Source: Ramazzottius varieornatus (lineage: Eukaryota > Tardigrada > Eutardigrada > Parachela > Ramazzottiidae). Taken from it: DNA of 64,000 bases. Location of the stretch: positions 6,910,772 through 6,974,771 of the forward strand of contig BDGG01000002.1 in NCBI GenBank assembly GCA_001949185.1. Reading direction: 5' to 3'. The notes beneath the pieces were generated by a model. It ran no database searches. It worked only from the letters and a program-made list of their open reading frames with translations, and had not been told where the DNA came from. Below are positions 10,906 through 23,999 of this stretch, in pieces (positions within the stretch are counted from its first letter, which is position 1; the number at the start of each line of letters is the position of its first letter). The position numbers were made by a program, and so were the translations under genes.

Positions 10906-12398
10906 ATGGGATTCGGACTTACAGTGAAGGAGAACGTGAAGTCCATCTGGAATGCTCCTGTCTCTGAGCAGGGTCTTGGGTTCCGGCGCCATACGCTCTG
11001 TTTCTCATGCGGCATGTCCTTGATGGGTATTCTGTGCGTGGTATTCCAAGCTGCCGGTAAGTTTCAAAATGGTCAGAGTGATCGTCCTAAGCGTCAACCA
11101 CTGTCAACCATACTCATGACGCTTCAGAGGTTGCCCAGCATAGATCCTACTCACCGCAGTCCAATGGCGCAGCTCTTCATTACTACAACGGCTTCTGGAA
11201 CGGCTTCGGCTTGTTCTTGACATCCATGTGCGGTATCCTGACGGCCATATTCTACCTCGACCGTGAGCCAATTTTCAAGAAGATTTCTGCGAGAGAAATT
11301 ACTCTGACAGTACCGTTCGCGGACCGAAGCATTAAAAGTCTCCTCAAGAAATACTCTTACCTGACACTGAAGATCCTTCTTGCTGCCCACATGTGTCTAT
11401 TCGGAAGCGGCTTGGGCAGTCTGGTCTTGTCCGCGGTGACGTACCCGAACTTCCTGAAAAGCTTCAACCCAACCATTACTGACCAGCAAACGTCATTAGG
11501 AACCGGTACAAAGAAGGGCTGTTTATAATCGAACGTTCATTCACCCAGTAAAACTAAATGAAAAAACAACAACTAAACTAGACCAGATCGTTGTCCCAAG
11601 TGGCGCACACCACTCGCTATCAACAATGAGACCATATGCCACTTGCGATAACGATATGGTACGTTGCATTCATTTGCGCATGTAATTTTTTGTGATTTTT
11701 TATTTCTTTAATTCTCAATGGACTTAATAAAATGCTCATACGTTTTACTTTTTGCAGAATTGGTTATGACAACGACAGATAATCCCGGCCTGGCGAACTT
11801 CACGGTCTCCCGGCCGCCGAAGGTTGATCGAGCTCTTCAGAAAGTCCGTATTACCTGTCTGACGCTGCAAGCCTCGCTGACATGGTGTACCCTAATGGGT
11901 CTTTTCCTGACGGCGTTGTGTGGGACCATAACCCTAAACCGAGTTCTTCTCCAAGAGCAGATAGCTAACCAGGGATTTGAGCCCTCCCAAGCTACGTTAA
12001 AACGTCAAGCCAGCGCCACGGCATCAGCGAGATCACAGAGAAGGAAGAGCGTTGTGTCGGCCGTGAGGAAAGTGTCGAGAGCCTTGAGTACCGTAACGAG
12101 CCGGAAAGCTTCGACGGTAACACAACCTAACATCCCGTCCACGACGAAGACACGGGGTACACTGGACCCTGGTCGTCCGGTCCGGCAGGCAGAGCGATCC
12201 AGTTTAGCTGTTCCCGCATCCAATTTGAGTCTTCCCGGAACCAGTTTAACTGTTCCCCATGATGCACGGTCCGCCATTATTTACATAGAGCCGCGAGAAG
12301 CCGCACTGCAGACTATGGCTGAATTTCTGAGAAATCGAAAAATGAGTCAACATAACCTGCGAGTTCCTTCTCAGTACGAATTACAACCTACACCATAA
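10906..12398 (+). CDS. Four-transmembrane protein of unknown function
   Basis: Three exons: 10906-11056, 11128-11505, 11758-12398 (390 codons including stop). Phases match at both junctions. Four hydrophobic segments are visible: CFSCGMSLMGILCVVFQAA, FWNGFGLFLTSMCGILTAI, LKILLAAHMCLFGSGLGSL and WCTLMGLFLTALCGTITL. Short hydrophilic termini plus a basic, Ser/Thr-rich C-terminal tail of about 150 residues suggest a tetraspan protein with a cytoplasmic tail. The spacing, with a glycine-rich second segment after an aromatic motif, recalls CD20/sarcospan-like tetraspans, but no diagnostic motif was found, so no function is assigned. The start is the first ATG in the frame; the same frame is open further upstream. 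Intron 2 carries a hairpin element. Confidence 0.7.
11584..11660. repeat. Intronic hairpin element in the tetraspan gene
   Basis: Left arm AAGTGGCGCAC (11598-11608) preceded by CCAGATCGTTGTCC; right arm ATATGCCACTTG (11634-11645) followed by CGATAACGATATGG. The outer ATCGTT/AACGAT arms pair as well. Lies within the 11506-11757 intron. Confidence 0.85.
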
Positions 12399-12585
12399 AC
12401 TCGCGAAAGCATCGTAATGGCTGCCAGCAGCCACCCTCATCAACCTGCGGCAACCATCATGTCCGGCGATTTTTCTACCTGTTTCCTCAGAAAAGATCCG
12501 CAGCACGTTCTTGAATTTTTCAAAATACGCAGTTTATTGAGATGATTCGAAAACAGGATCTATTTTTTTCCCTGTCCAACCATAG

Positions 12586-14388
12586 CTAGCACGTCAAACA
12601 TTCACAGTACATCAATATGTGCGTTGGTGTTCCAATTAATACTTTTCCGTTTTGAAAGACAGCCGATCCCGACCCGATCAGGTTTCTTCCGTCGTCCGAG
12701 TAGATCTGCGTCGTCTCCGTAATGACACCCTCCGAGACATTAACTCTCAGAACCTACAAGTAGAGCTCATCCAATGGTCTTCTCGTCAGATGAAAGCGCG
12801 TGGAAAATTCCAAAAACAAAGTAAAAAAATACCAAGCTAGGCGCGACCGATCCGACTGGAAAAGCCACCTTCAGATAAATCTTGTAGCCGATCGGGTGAC
12901 TAGCCACCCAAAGATTCCCAGTTTCCGGGTCCACATTGATGTTGTCGACCAGAGTCCCCTACGACATAACCGCGGGGTAAATCAAACCGATCAATTTCCC
13001 TCACCTACAGTACTCGACTTTTCTCTCGACGCATAGAATTTCTGTTAATTACCATGAAGGTGGAGGACACTTTTGACAGGTCTCCATTGGCGGACCGTCT
13101 AAACGTCGTAATTCTCTTGGCACCGGCTTCGGCAACGTAGACGTACCTGAAACATACACCGGTTGTAACTTCCGGAGAAAAAAACGGATTGAAGGTAAGA
13201 GTGAGCGAAAATGTAAGGTGAAGAGGTTTCGATGTACAATTCATACATTACTTTTTTGTATTACTTTTTGTCAGGGGACATGTTGATCCCATTGGCCCGA
13301 CGCAAACTTTCCGCTACTTTGCGACCCTTGTGTCCATCGTAGTAGACCACATTGCCGATGGGAAGGAACGAGAAGTACTCTAGCGTCCTCAAGAATCTGT
13401 GTCGCAGTACGTAGTCGTTCGTGGCGTAGAACTGGTCTTCTTGGGCAACCACCAGATCGTTTAACCTGACAAGGAAGGAAAACGACAGTTACGATATTGA
13501 AAACACTAGTGGAGGGATTCCGAAATTTTACGAGGTGAACGAAGGGTCTTTGAAAGTTCGCAGGTGAACAAGCGTACTCGTCTCCAGATCCAACCTGAAT
13601 TTTTCGACGCTTTCGTCAGAATCAACTTCGTCCATGGCATGATGGATAAAGTACACGTAAACGGCGCCTAAAAATATCCACTTTTGCGGTCACAGAACGA
13701 AAAGAGACAATTCATTAAATCTTTACGTACCGTCGACAGTGAATAAGCTGATTCCGTGAGGGTTGATCTTTCGGGTAAAGCCGGTGAGCCGCAGAGCCTT
13801 TGCAGGTTCGTCTGGGTTGCTGAGGTCGAACATCATCATCCGCCCTTGCACATGCTTCAAAGCCGGGTTTCTCATGTAATTCAGTCCCTGAAAGAATTCA
13901 CAAAAGGAACTTGAAGCCTCTCGACACAAAATTAGTAAATATTCGCGACAGGCGTCAGCCGTGTTGCAAATACCCAGTACGAAGTCCCAAAACATTAAAG
14001 CAACCCACTGAAGAAAAGATTGCGATGCCGTTCGGAAGGACCTCTACATCTTCGGAACCTTGATCTGCAAGCCAACATACACCTTGTAATTTTATTCCGT
14101 CAATAAGAAACAATCTGCTCTTTGTTACAACTGGCGACGTCTCGCGATTCGGTCTACTCACATCCTTGCTCCGGCACATAAACACCTTCGACAGCTCGAC
14201 ACGGTCCAGGTTGCTGACTGTACACCACCTTGTTAATGTCCAGAAATTTTCTATGAAGTTAGAAGCAACTGTCAACAAACACTGCTGATATTGATACAAA
14301 CAAGATAGCAAAACACAACTTACATCAGCTCGTTGAAGTACCATATCCCAAGAGTGCAAAGCAGTCCGACACCGAAAGCTTTTAACAT
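12586..14388 (-). CDS. Paraoxonase/arylesterase-like protein (copy 1)
   Basis: PON-family calcium-dependent lactonase/esterase, a six-bladed propeller held to membranes or lipoprotein by its uncleaved N-terminal hydrophobic segment. Nine exons: 14388-14324, 14250-14162, 14064-14009, 13887-13731, 13667-13532, 13465-13265, 13146-13053, 12958-12869, 12753-12586 (351 residues, near the family's ~355). Family motifs in order: GPCRAVEGV, QGSEDVEVLPNGIAIFSS, INPHGISLF, LNDLVVAQEDQFYATNDY (calcium ligands), INVDPETGNLWVASHP and a C-terminal CECLTC. Residues 3-20 are hydrophobic, as in vertebrate PONs. About a dozen residues between YLK and VLR are missing relative to copy 2, so a small exon in the 12754-12868 intron may have been overlooked. 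In tandem with copy 2. Confidence 0.88.
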
Positions 14389-14844
14389 AACTAAGTCTGT
14401 GAAGGACGCCAAAGCAAAGTTCTTTCTATAACCCAATTTTTCCAGCTTATTGCTTACTTCAGCGCTGCCATCAGCCGGTAGGTTAACAGTCAACCTTCAT
14501 AGTTGAAAGTCTTCGTCTGGCCATAAACGTAAATGACTGAAGAAGTGATATCACTGATGGATTAGCTGATAGGTGAGACTGAAGCTACCTGAGGCAGTAT
14601 TTAGAAGTTATCGGCTAGTGGGCTGGCGGTTACGTAACTCAAGATCGGTTTCGTGTACCGGCAAATGCGCTATGGCAAAACGATGTTTGCGCAAGTCAAA
14701 GGCGCGGATAACAAAACGAGTAAAACGGGTAGGATAAAAATTTTATGCGAGCAAGATTATCACAATAGGTGAATTCACCATGGAAGATTTTTAAGGAAGG
14801 GGTTGTGTGGAAGGCACGAAATGAGCGTACTCGGTGGTCACTTA
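14389..14844. other. Spacer between the paraoxonase genes
   Basis: Presumed 3'UTR of copy 2 and promoter of copy 1. No coding or repeat signal is seen. Confidence 0.4.
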
Positions 14845-16744
14845 CTACAACTTCAAGACAGGGTTCAGACCAGTAAGCTTGCAGTGAAGAGCCTTGTGGT
14901 CGAGGGTCCCGATAAACAGAGCGTCCTTGTAAGGTACTGCTACGGTACTAGCGCTGAGAACGGATCCGTCGTCAGCGAAGACTTCCGTGCTACCTCCGAA
15001 CTTTCCGTTCTTGACTCCCACCCGAATCACCTGCAGACATTTACAGAAGAAAAGCTCGCTATGTTCTATAGTTCGGGGCAAGACACGAATAAGCACCTGA
15101 CTGGGAGCTGAGGCTTTAGGGTTGAACATCATCTTGCCCATAATGCGGAAACCAACTGGATGACATCCGGTCCAGATATCGCCTGCAAGAGGAACACGGA
15201 AGTCAGACAGAAAATTCATAATGACACGACCAAACTTGTTGCGCGTAAGTCTATGGATTACGCACCTGACTCTGGATCAACATCCAAGTTGTCACACAAA
15301 GAACCCAGGTTTTTTTCATCGACCGGGACCAGGTTGAGCGGGGATTCTATCCGGTAGGAAGTGAGGCGCTTCTTGTTAACTTCCATCAGATAAAGATACC
15401 TTTCAGAAAACCTGCGTTAGAAGTGTACTATCAAACTCTCAAGATTATACGACAGTGATCACGTACTTTTTATCCGGGGAGGCATTAATGCCGTTAGCTC
15501 CATATTTGCCACTGAGAACCACGGTACCGGCTTTGCCGTCGAAGTATACAACGTTCTGGAGAGGAAGCACGAAGAGGATGGCTTCCAACTGTCTCATGAT
15601 GGGGCTCTTCATGGTGAACCAGTTCGTGACGTAGAACTTATCATCTCCCACCACGACGAGGTCGTTCAAACTGAAAACAAGCACGCAATATGCACATGCA
15701 ATACCTGCCAACAGCCAAAGGCGACTGCATAACTTGGTCCAGCTGCTTACCTTCGAAATTCGGGATCTTTAAAGCTCTTTTGAAACATCAACGTCTGTTT
15801 GTCCGTTTGCCACAAGAACTTGAGCACTTCGTCCTCACCGGTTCCGTTGAGCAGTCCAGCGGGGTGGTTGACTACGTAGACGAACGTTTTACCTACGACG
15901 CAAACCATAAAGTCTCTTGGTAAAAACGGCTCAAGCAACAGAGCAGTACCATTAGTCGAGTACAAGGAAAGCCCATGTGGCATAAGGTCTCCCTGAAAAG
16001 AAACCAAGATAGCATCGCAACCGGTGGACTGTCCGCGCCCAACCTTCCGTAGGAACAGCTCACCTTAAAACCAGACAACGTCAAGTCTCGTGCAGGCTGT
16101 TCGGGTTTACTGAAGTCAAAGCTTTTGAGTGCTGGCTTGCCACCACTTTCCGTCGGAACCATAAGACCCTGTGAAGCAGAAACATGCCGAAGACAGTAGG
16201 GCAAATCCATCGCAATATCTCGACAGAAATGCACGGCATCACGACACTCACCGTGGACATAATCGCCAGGCCATTTGGAAGGACGGAAATATCCTCAGCT
16301 CCAAGGTCTGTAATTAGGAGATATTACATATAGAATTAATATGGCAAGGGCAGCCACCCCGAAATATTGATAGTCATCCATTCTATCTGCAGGATGAGAT
16401 GTTCTTTTCCCCGAATACATCACCAAGGCATCTCATATCACTTACCAATGCCTTGAACGAACTTGCAGGGTCCTGGGACATTCTTGTGAACGACATTATA
16501 GAGATCAGAAAACTCTCTGCAAAGAGACGTATGTGGATTAGGCCAACAAGTTTCGCCGGCGAAATGCCTATGTATTTATACTAGTTGAACGTGCAGTTCG
16601 GACGGTCCAAACCCACGTCTGCAAAAACGTTTGTGGGCTTTGGAATGGTATCAGTACACGGTCCACTTACAGTGCTCGCATGAACCACAAGCCAAGTCCC
16701 GAGACTATGATCCCGCAGAAGAAAAGACGAATGAAAAAACCCAT
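14845..16744 (-). CDS. Paraoxonase/arylesterase-like protein (copy 2)
   Basis: Second PON-family gene, same predicted lactonase/esterase role. Ten exons: 16744-16671, 16516-16446, 16307-16252, 16168-16064, 15992-15950, 15892-15751, 15670-15467, 15399-15266, 15182-15097, 15030-14845 (366 residues). It opens with the signal anchor MGFFIRLFFCGIIVSGLGLW and contains GPCKFVQGI, GAEDISVLPNGLAIMST, MPHGLSLYS, NDLVVVGDDKFYVTNWF, NLDVDPESGDIWTGCHP and FIGTLDHKALHCKL. Intron 5 is read through by a naive frame, but the acceptor GTCGTAG at 15893-15899 and the match to copy 1 support splicing. Several intron positions are shared with copy 1; others differ (see findings). Confidence 0.9.
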
Positions 16745-17223
16745 GATCTGCTGGTCCTCTTATCCTTCGGACGAAGTATCCGACTACGACGACGATGTCC
16801 TCCGGTTGTAGAGTAACTGCAGCGGACAACGAATGTTAAGAACGCGTTCTCGCGTCTTTTTGTTGGAAGAAGATGAAACCAACCTCGTTACAAGGATCTA
16901 GACTGATTGCAGATACTGCTAATCAGGTTGATAAAGCATTCCACCGACCGGAATTAGACAAAAATTACCTTGACTTCGAAGGACTGAGAGTCTCTGTGGC
17001 CACAGTGTTTCACTTGCGCGGTATGGGTCACCAAACGCCGTTACCTATAGCCAAACGGCGAACCGTGGTATGTGTTGTGTAACTGCTGCAACGGCCGAAC
17101 AGCTGATCGTTTCTGTTGTGATTTTGATTCATGAGGAACCCGGAAGAGTCTTAATTTCACAGGAAGAGAGCACTTGTAAGGATACCCGTTACTCGAGGCG
17201 GGGTCCTTGTACCGTTTTTCCAG
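16745..17223. other. Intergenic stretch before the SDR fragment
   Basis: Upstream of paraoxonase copy 2. No recognisable coding sequence on either strand. Confidence 0.4.
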
Positions 17224-17400
17224 TCAGTGAGGGAAGTAAAAGTTTCGAGATAGAGCGATTGACCTGGTCCTTGGTAAGCAAACATTTCGCGGTGTTCGCA
17301 ATGCTTAATTTCTTGCAGGTAAACGTGCTCGCTGGAGCAATCTGTACTCGGAAAGCTCTTCGACTCATGAGGAAGGGTAATGTCGATGACGCACATGTTA
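17224..17400 (+). pseudogene. Fragment of a DHRS11-like short-chain dehydrogenase
   Basis: 17319 to about 17400 follows a good acceptor (TTCTTGCAG) and reads VNVLAGAICTRKALRLMRKG then NVDDAH. This closely resembles the segment of DHRS11-type reductases just before the catalytic serine (VNVL-ICTREA-NVDDGH). An exon-like piece at 17224-17273 with matching phase and a GTAAGC donor could be the part before it (ends ERLTWSL). The Rossmann nucleotide site, the catalytic YxxxK and the rest of the enzyme are not found nearby, so this looks like a gene remnant on the strand opposite to the paraoxonase and SMYD genes. Confidence 0.55.
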
Positions 17401-17855
17401 ACCTCGCAGACCAAGGCCTTGAATGCGGAACTTTGACAAGCAAAAAGGAAGATTCGCGTGACAGAAAGAACGTCTACGGAACAGCATAGAACTTGTTTCT
17501 TCTGCAGGGACTGAGTTCTCTTTCTGCTTTGGAGCTTAAGCCTCGATCGGTATGGTGGCCACTCGGACCACTCCTTTCACCAAAACCGTTCCGGTTCAGG
17601 CCTTATTGCCAGCTGTAGATCCCAATCAATACTGTGAGCAGCGTACTCCGCGTCTTGGGTACCCCGACTTATGTCAAAAATCGCCATCGTTCCAGAGGAG
17701 CAGAGCTGGTATAGTGAACAAAAGACTGGTCAAGAACGTCATAACCAGGACTATAGATCGGCTCGCTTTCACAATTCACTGTGGTTATCTGGTGACAGAC
17801 TATCAAATATGGGATTCCATACGTAGTGGAAAAACAAAAAACAAAGAGTGTTGAT

Positions 17856-17861
17856 TTTATT
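17856..17861 (-). terminator. Poly(A) signal AATAAA, probably of the SMYD gene
   Basis: AATAAA on the minus strand about 200 bp past the SMYD stop codon, the first one met. Confidence 0.4.
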
Positions 17862-18063
17862 TATACATCAAGACCTGACGAAATGTTGGAGATTGGATGA
17901 TTATGTGGTGAAGGATCGGGCAAGGGAAAGGGGAGGGGATTTGGACTGCGGGGAGGTTCCTTGTGGGAAAACGTTGAGCACGGTGTTGCGGGTAGAACGG
18001 AAGCGTGGGAGACTTAGGGGGCCTGTGGCAAAGAAGAAAGGTCACGGCGGAAGAGGAGCGAAA

Positions 18064-20346
18064 TTAAAAGTTATTTTCAAGGGGACTGGAAAATGAGCAT
18101 ACTTCACGGCAATCTTCGTAGAACTTTTTATAGTAGGCGAACGTGGGCGAGTCTCGACCAGCACAGACCGAAACTATTTTCATGGCTTCGACGAAATGCT
18201 TCAGGAGCTCTAGCTGTTCTTTGGGAGCAGTCTTGACAATGAGACCTCTGGTCGTGCACTTCATCAGGATTTCCGCATTTTGGAAGGTCCAGAAAGGATG
18301 GACTTTCGTGTACGTCGTGCTTAGCTCGCTGAAATGGGCGAAGGCCTTGGCATATTGGCCCAGTATGTCGGCCGAACAGGCTATTTGCAGGGATGTGGAT
18401 ATTACGAGGCTGTTGAAGGGGTGAAGGACCTTCCGAAGCTTACTGTTCAGCTCTTCGGACAATGAAAGAACTCTCCGATGATCTGCAAGAAAGATTCGGG
18501 TAACGTTAACGCTGTATCAGTCACAAAAGTATCTACACAACTCTGAATTTCATGCTGCTTGTGCCATCTCGAAAGTCGCTACTGACCATCGGACTTTTTG
18601 GCTTCGGAAAGAAGAATTTGGGTATGACGGCCAAGTTCAAGCATCTGTCGGACGTTTTCGACGTCTTTTTCGCTGCAAGACTGGGCGCATTTTTGGCAAG
18701 GCTCGCTCTCGAATGAAAAAGGTTCCATCAGTATTACTCCATCACAGTTTGAGCATCGCACGCTATTCATTCGTTTGTCCAGGGACTCATCAACGCAGGC
18801 TCGGCAAAGGCAGTCGAAGTAATATCTTTTCTGCAGCATTTCGCGCCTTGGTTTGGAAAAGTAGAGCTTGTCCAAATAACTCAAACGAAGCTGGAAAACA
18901 AAAGAATTAGCGAGGAAAAAAATCCTACTGACGGTGTGAAGGATACCATACGTTGTCGAAGCAGTCCACACTTTCGGTGGTGTGAATATTGAGTAGGGTT
19001 CCTGAAAAGCTTGGACAAGCGTTCGGCAGACAGGCGTGGTCCAGCGAGGACCCGGAGAGATACAAGCCAACGCCCAGTTTATCCCCGTAGGTCCCGAAGA
19101 TGGTCATGTTGTTTATGCGTATACGTCCATGGATCACTCCAAGCTGGTCCATATCGATGAGGTCGCCGTAGTCTGCTATTCCTTTGAACGTTTTGTAAAA
19201 GTAGGATGACATCACTTCAAGAAATTCCATTTCGGCCGGGTCGTTCTGGATTTCCTCCCAATCTAGCAATTATAATCGTCAGAGCTGTGGGCAGAACAAT
19301 ACAGTAGAGAAGAAGATGGAAACGTACGATGCATGAGGTTGGTGAATGTCCGGTTGGGTAGGATCGGAAATGCATCGCTTGGTAAGTTCCACGACTTATC
19401 GTGCTGCAAGTGACACCGAAGAAGGCATTTTATCGATTCAGTGTACCGTATTGATACATGACGATGTTTCATAACTTAAATGTTGATTAATCCATAACAA
19501 TACTTTAATTCTTATGATAGCTTGCAAGCAAAGACGAACGGTCTCGATGGTCAAGGGAACCGCCAGCTCTGTCGACGCCAACGCATTCTTGAATATCGGA
19601 CATTCGTATTTGTGGACAAATTTCCAGCTGGCTTTCTGGAAACGCAATAGAACGGCATAGTGAGACGCTGAGAGAAAACTCGACAATTGTATTTTGATCA
19701 ACTCCAAGCCACCGCTCAGCCCTGTTCTGACAGAAGCTTTGGTACCGACCCGGAAGTATCCAGCTTCGTGTCTCACCTGGCATTCTTTTCCACAGTACCA
19801 GGAGAATCCGCAGCCGGTACATCGTTTCAAGGTTGGTCCTCTGAAAACGAAAGACCAACAATCGAAGGACATGGATGTAGTGTTAATGTGCGACAGCTCA
19901 TAAAGTATGAGGGCTTTACTGTAGCCGGAAGTGGTGAGTGAAAGGAGCCGTCATGCAGGTCCAGTATGATTATTATCTTCAGGCGTAGCGGGTTCACGCG
20001 TACGGGATCTCTCTAAATGAGGTATAAAATATCTAATTAAACATTTCGAAACGGGGACCAGAGAAACCATCTAAGGAGTACTTCGAGTCACGACTTGATA
20101 CTCATGACTTTGGACATGCGGGGAATCTGGAGAAACGAACACTGATTATCAGCTGGATCACAGCCTAGTTCACCTCTGAAAACAATGGTTGCAGATGCCT
20201 TGCCGGCACTTCTCGCTGACGACAAAGATCCAGGGTTTCTCGTAGAGGACACGGTCACCGATCTGGTATGGACCATACATCTTGGTCTTGACCGGCCCGA
20301 TCGGGAACGCCGGATCACAGGCATAACTGTCGGAGGTTGCAGACAT
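18064..20346 (-). CDS. SET and MYND domain (SMYD) protein, putative lysine methyltransferase
   Basis: Seven exons: 20346-20174, 19840-19777, 19635-19504, 19403-19328, 19262-18952, 18890-18587, 18482-18064 (492 residues). Domains in order: start of the SET fold (GPYQIGDRVLYEKPWIFVV), MYND zinc finger split over exons 1-3 (CRQGICNHCF, CTGCGFSWYCGKECQ, HKYEC), the SET-I insert, the SET core with YGDKLGVGLYLSGSSLDHAC and PNAC (matching NHSC-PNC of SMYD1-3), LRLSYLDKLYFSKPRREML in place of ISYIDLLMPSEERR, the post-SET cysteines (CLCRAC) and a helical C-terminal domain. SMYD proteins methylate lysines of histones or cytosolic proteins using S-adenosylmethionine. The usual NHSC asparagine is Asp here (LDHAC), which could lower activity. 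The exon 3 donor and the last stop are the least certain points; the subtype is not assigned. Confidence 0.88.
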
Positions 20347-21505
20347 TTTCGCTGCTTTTATGGGATCCGGTATGTTTAAATCAACGATCCACTAGCCTTC
20401 CACATTCACAACACAGTGGTGTCAATTACCAGCCTTTCAGAAATGCAATCTTGCTCTGAAATGAGGGGAAAGAGGGGTCACCAAATACTTCGATCATGGA
20501 GCAACATCCGAGGCGTTCTGAAATGTCAGTATGGCCAACACGGTCAACTTGCCAACTATCATAAACTCACGTCGCGATCTGGTCTAGTGACGTTTCTGCA
20601 GGCAGCAACTCCGATTACCACCAGCTGATGTACAGATAAGCTATGATAGAGACCCGAGAGAGTGGAGGAGACTCGGAGCAAATGTCGTTAAGAGAGAAAC
20701 GCTTGGTATGAAAGTTTCGCTACAAAGAACCCTAGTGGGAAAACTGACACGATGAAACCGCGCGTGGATCGACATCTTTGTATTAGCTTTAATCACGTCG
20801 CGAATAACTGTCGCTACTCCGGGAACTCGAACATGTCGAACACAAATACGACATAAAGCCGGCGAGTATTAGTTGGCAGTTCGCCACAGAACCTATTCTG
20901 CGTGTTTGGAGGTTATTGATTGCGGTAATTTACTTTAGCGACAACGTGAATTTCGCCGTTCAGAAACCACGGGATGTCCTACGAAAGCAGACTTCGTGTA
21001 TCAGTGCCACGCAGGCTGGATTCTGAAGCTTCGAGAAAACTATTTACACCTGACAACTATTATGAACTCATGGCGTTCTGGAAGGCTGGTGTGGCAGACG
21101 GTCGGTAAATATTTAACGAGACCAAAACCTTTTATCGTCATACAGACGAGAATACGGATTTTGGGTTTTTGGAACAGAAAAGATAACTGCACGGAGTGAC
21201 CTGAAACTGCAAGAAATGTCCAATCTCGTCCGCCCACTGAAGCGTTTGAAATTTCCACTACAGCAGTCTTCAATCTTTCAGCAACGTCGAGATTGAATTT
21301 GTGTATTTTTAGATCCTACTTCAGCATCGGAGATATCACGTTTCTTTATAACACTTTACTGCAGATCCTTCAAGCGTCCATCAACAAGTCATCTTCAAGC
21401 CCTGGATCTTGCTTGCAAAGGTCTCCAGCCCCAAAACATGTCTGATACTGAAATAGATCTGCTTGTGCATAATAATTTTTGCAGCCGTAAGCATAATGAA
21501 ACAAG
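20347..21505. other. Intergenic region upstream of SMYD
   Basis: Only short frames without homology seen; no RNA gene or repeat recognised. Confidence 0.4.
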
Positions 21506-21547
21506 GAACTAAGTGACGTCTGTCACTTGCAAGTCGTCACTTAGTTC
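21506..21547. repeat. Perfect 13-bp inverted repeat (hairpin)
   Basis: GAACTAAGTGACG at 21506-21518 pairs exactly with CGTCACTTAGTTC at 21535-21547, with a 16-base loop. It lies about 80 bp past the stop of the secreted-protein gene (minus strand), so it may sit in its 3'UTR or just beyond. Confidence 0.7.
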
Positions 21548-21624
21548 GGATTCTTCAAGTCGATTGCTTCGTCAAATGATCAGTTGATGCTCTTCACTGT
21601 CAGGTTTCTTTTCGCGTCAGAGTC

Positions 21625-22166
21625 CTACGCGTCGGGATACCCTGAAAAATCATCATCATGACTTTGCTTCAGCTTGACTGTTTTGCAAAAGCTCAAAATA
21701 CCCGTAACCGGATGAAAAGTGGCTCACCTTGTTGTTCCGTGTCAGAGAAGAAACCTGAACCTAGACAGGCGGCGAAGGAAGATTTGACGAAGCAAGGCGG
21801 GGGTGGGCGATGAGGATTGCAGCACGACAGCTTGTTTACAAGTTTGCGGTCTGGAATGACCACGGGAACGATGAAAGTAGGCACTTTACCAACAGAGCTA
21901 GCTGAAAATTGGAAGCTTGAATTATACAGGCTGACTACATTCTTAGATATTCAGAAAGAGAAAACAAGTTACGGCCTACAACAGGCGCCGTACCCACCGT
22001 CGTCCATGTCCCGAAAGTTCTCCTGATTAGGAGTTTGTCGCCAAGGTCCATCGTCTAAGCCGTCATGTTTGAATGGAAAAGGATAACGTCGAGAGCTGGG
22101 AGCCGCTAGGGCATTCCCGAATATTACAATGCCCAGCAATATAGTCAAACCCATGCAATCAAACAT
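21625..22166 (-). CDS. Small predicted secreted protein
   Basis: Three exons: 22166-21998, 21901-21728, 21641-21625 (119 residues, ending EQQGYPDA). Phases agree at both junctions (each phase 1), with donors GTGGGT and GTGAGC and TTTTCAG acceptors. The N-terminus MFDCMGLTILLGIVIFGNALA looks like a signal peptide cleaved before APSS. The mature part starts with a basic/aromatic stretch (SSRRYPFPFKHDG), is acidic in the middle, and ends with a hydrophobic FIVPVVIPDRK segment and cysteines in SCCNPHRPPPPC and AAC. An extracellular peptide or hormone-like precursor is possible, but no known family is recognised. The last coding exon is only 17 bp. Confidence 0.55.
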
Positions 22167-22543
22167 TTCGATGGTTCTCGTGAGATAACCATGTAACTAG
22201 TGGCTCCCCGTGATTCCTCCTCGGATGCAATAAACTGAGAATTAGTTCTCTATTCGGAGTGCAGATTCAGTGTGGCATGGCTATTGTTTTACCCACAGAG
22301 CCAGATAAGGGAGACTTATTCACAGAAACCAAAAGTTTCCAGGTTGCCACGCCCTCTTTTTTATAGTTAATGATGAGGTGCCAGTCTGAAATTTCTCCGA
22401 AGTTGAAACGCACAAAATCCTCGTTCGTTGTTGGACACAGTAACACGAACAATGAAATCCTAACTGGAAATCTCAATAAGAACGGAAACTAAATAAAACA
22501 GCGGCGGGAGACAAAAATTCAGCTGGAATGCCGACAGTGGAAT

Positions 22544-22549
22544 TTTATT
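22544..22549 (-). terminator. Poly(A) signal AATAAA of the adenylate kinase gene
   Basis: AATAAA on the minus strand about 78 bp past the AK3 stop codon. Confidence 0.5.
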
Positions 22550-22626
22550 TAGGAAAAAATAAAATTTTGTGTAATGACGTTCTGATTGATAATCTTGATT
22601 AAATGACTTGCTTCAAAATTAACTAT

Positions 22627-23999
<1,373 letters not shown>

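Noticed and set aside
17857-18045. Continuation of the SMYD C-terminus into 17.9-18.0 kb
   Set aside because: A weak donor (GTATGC) exists before the stop at 18064, but the downstream sequence shows no SMYD similarity.
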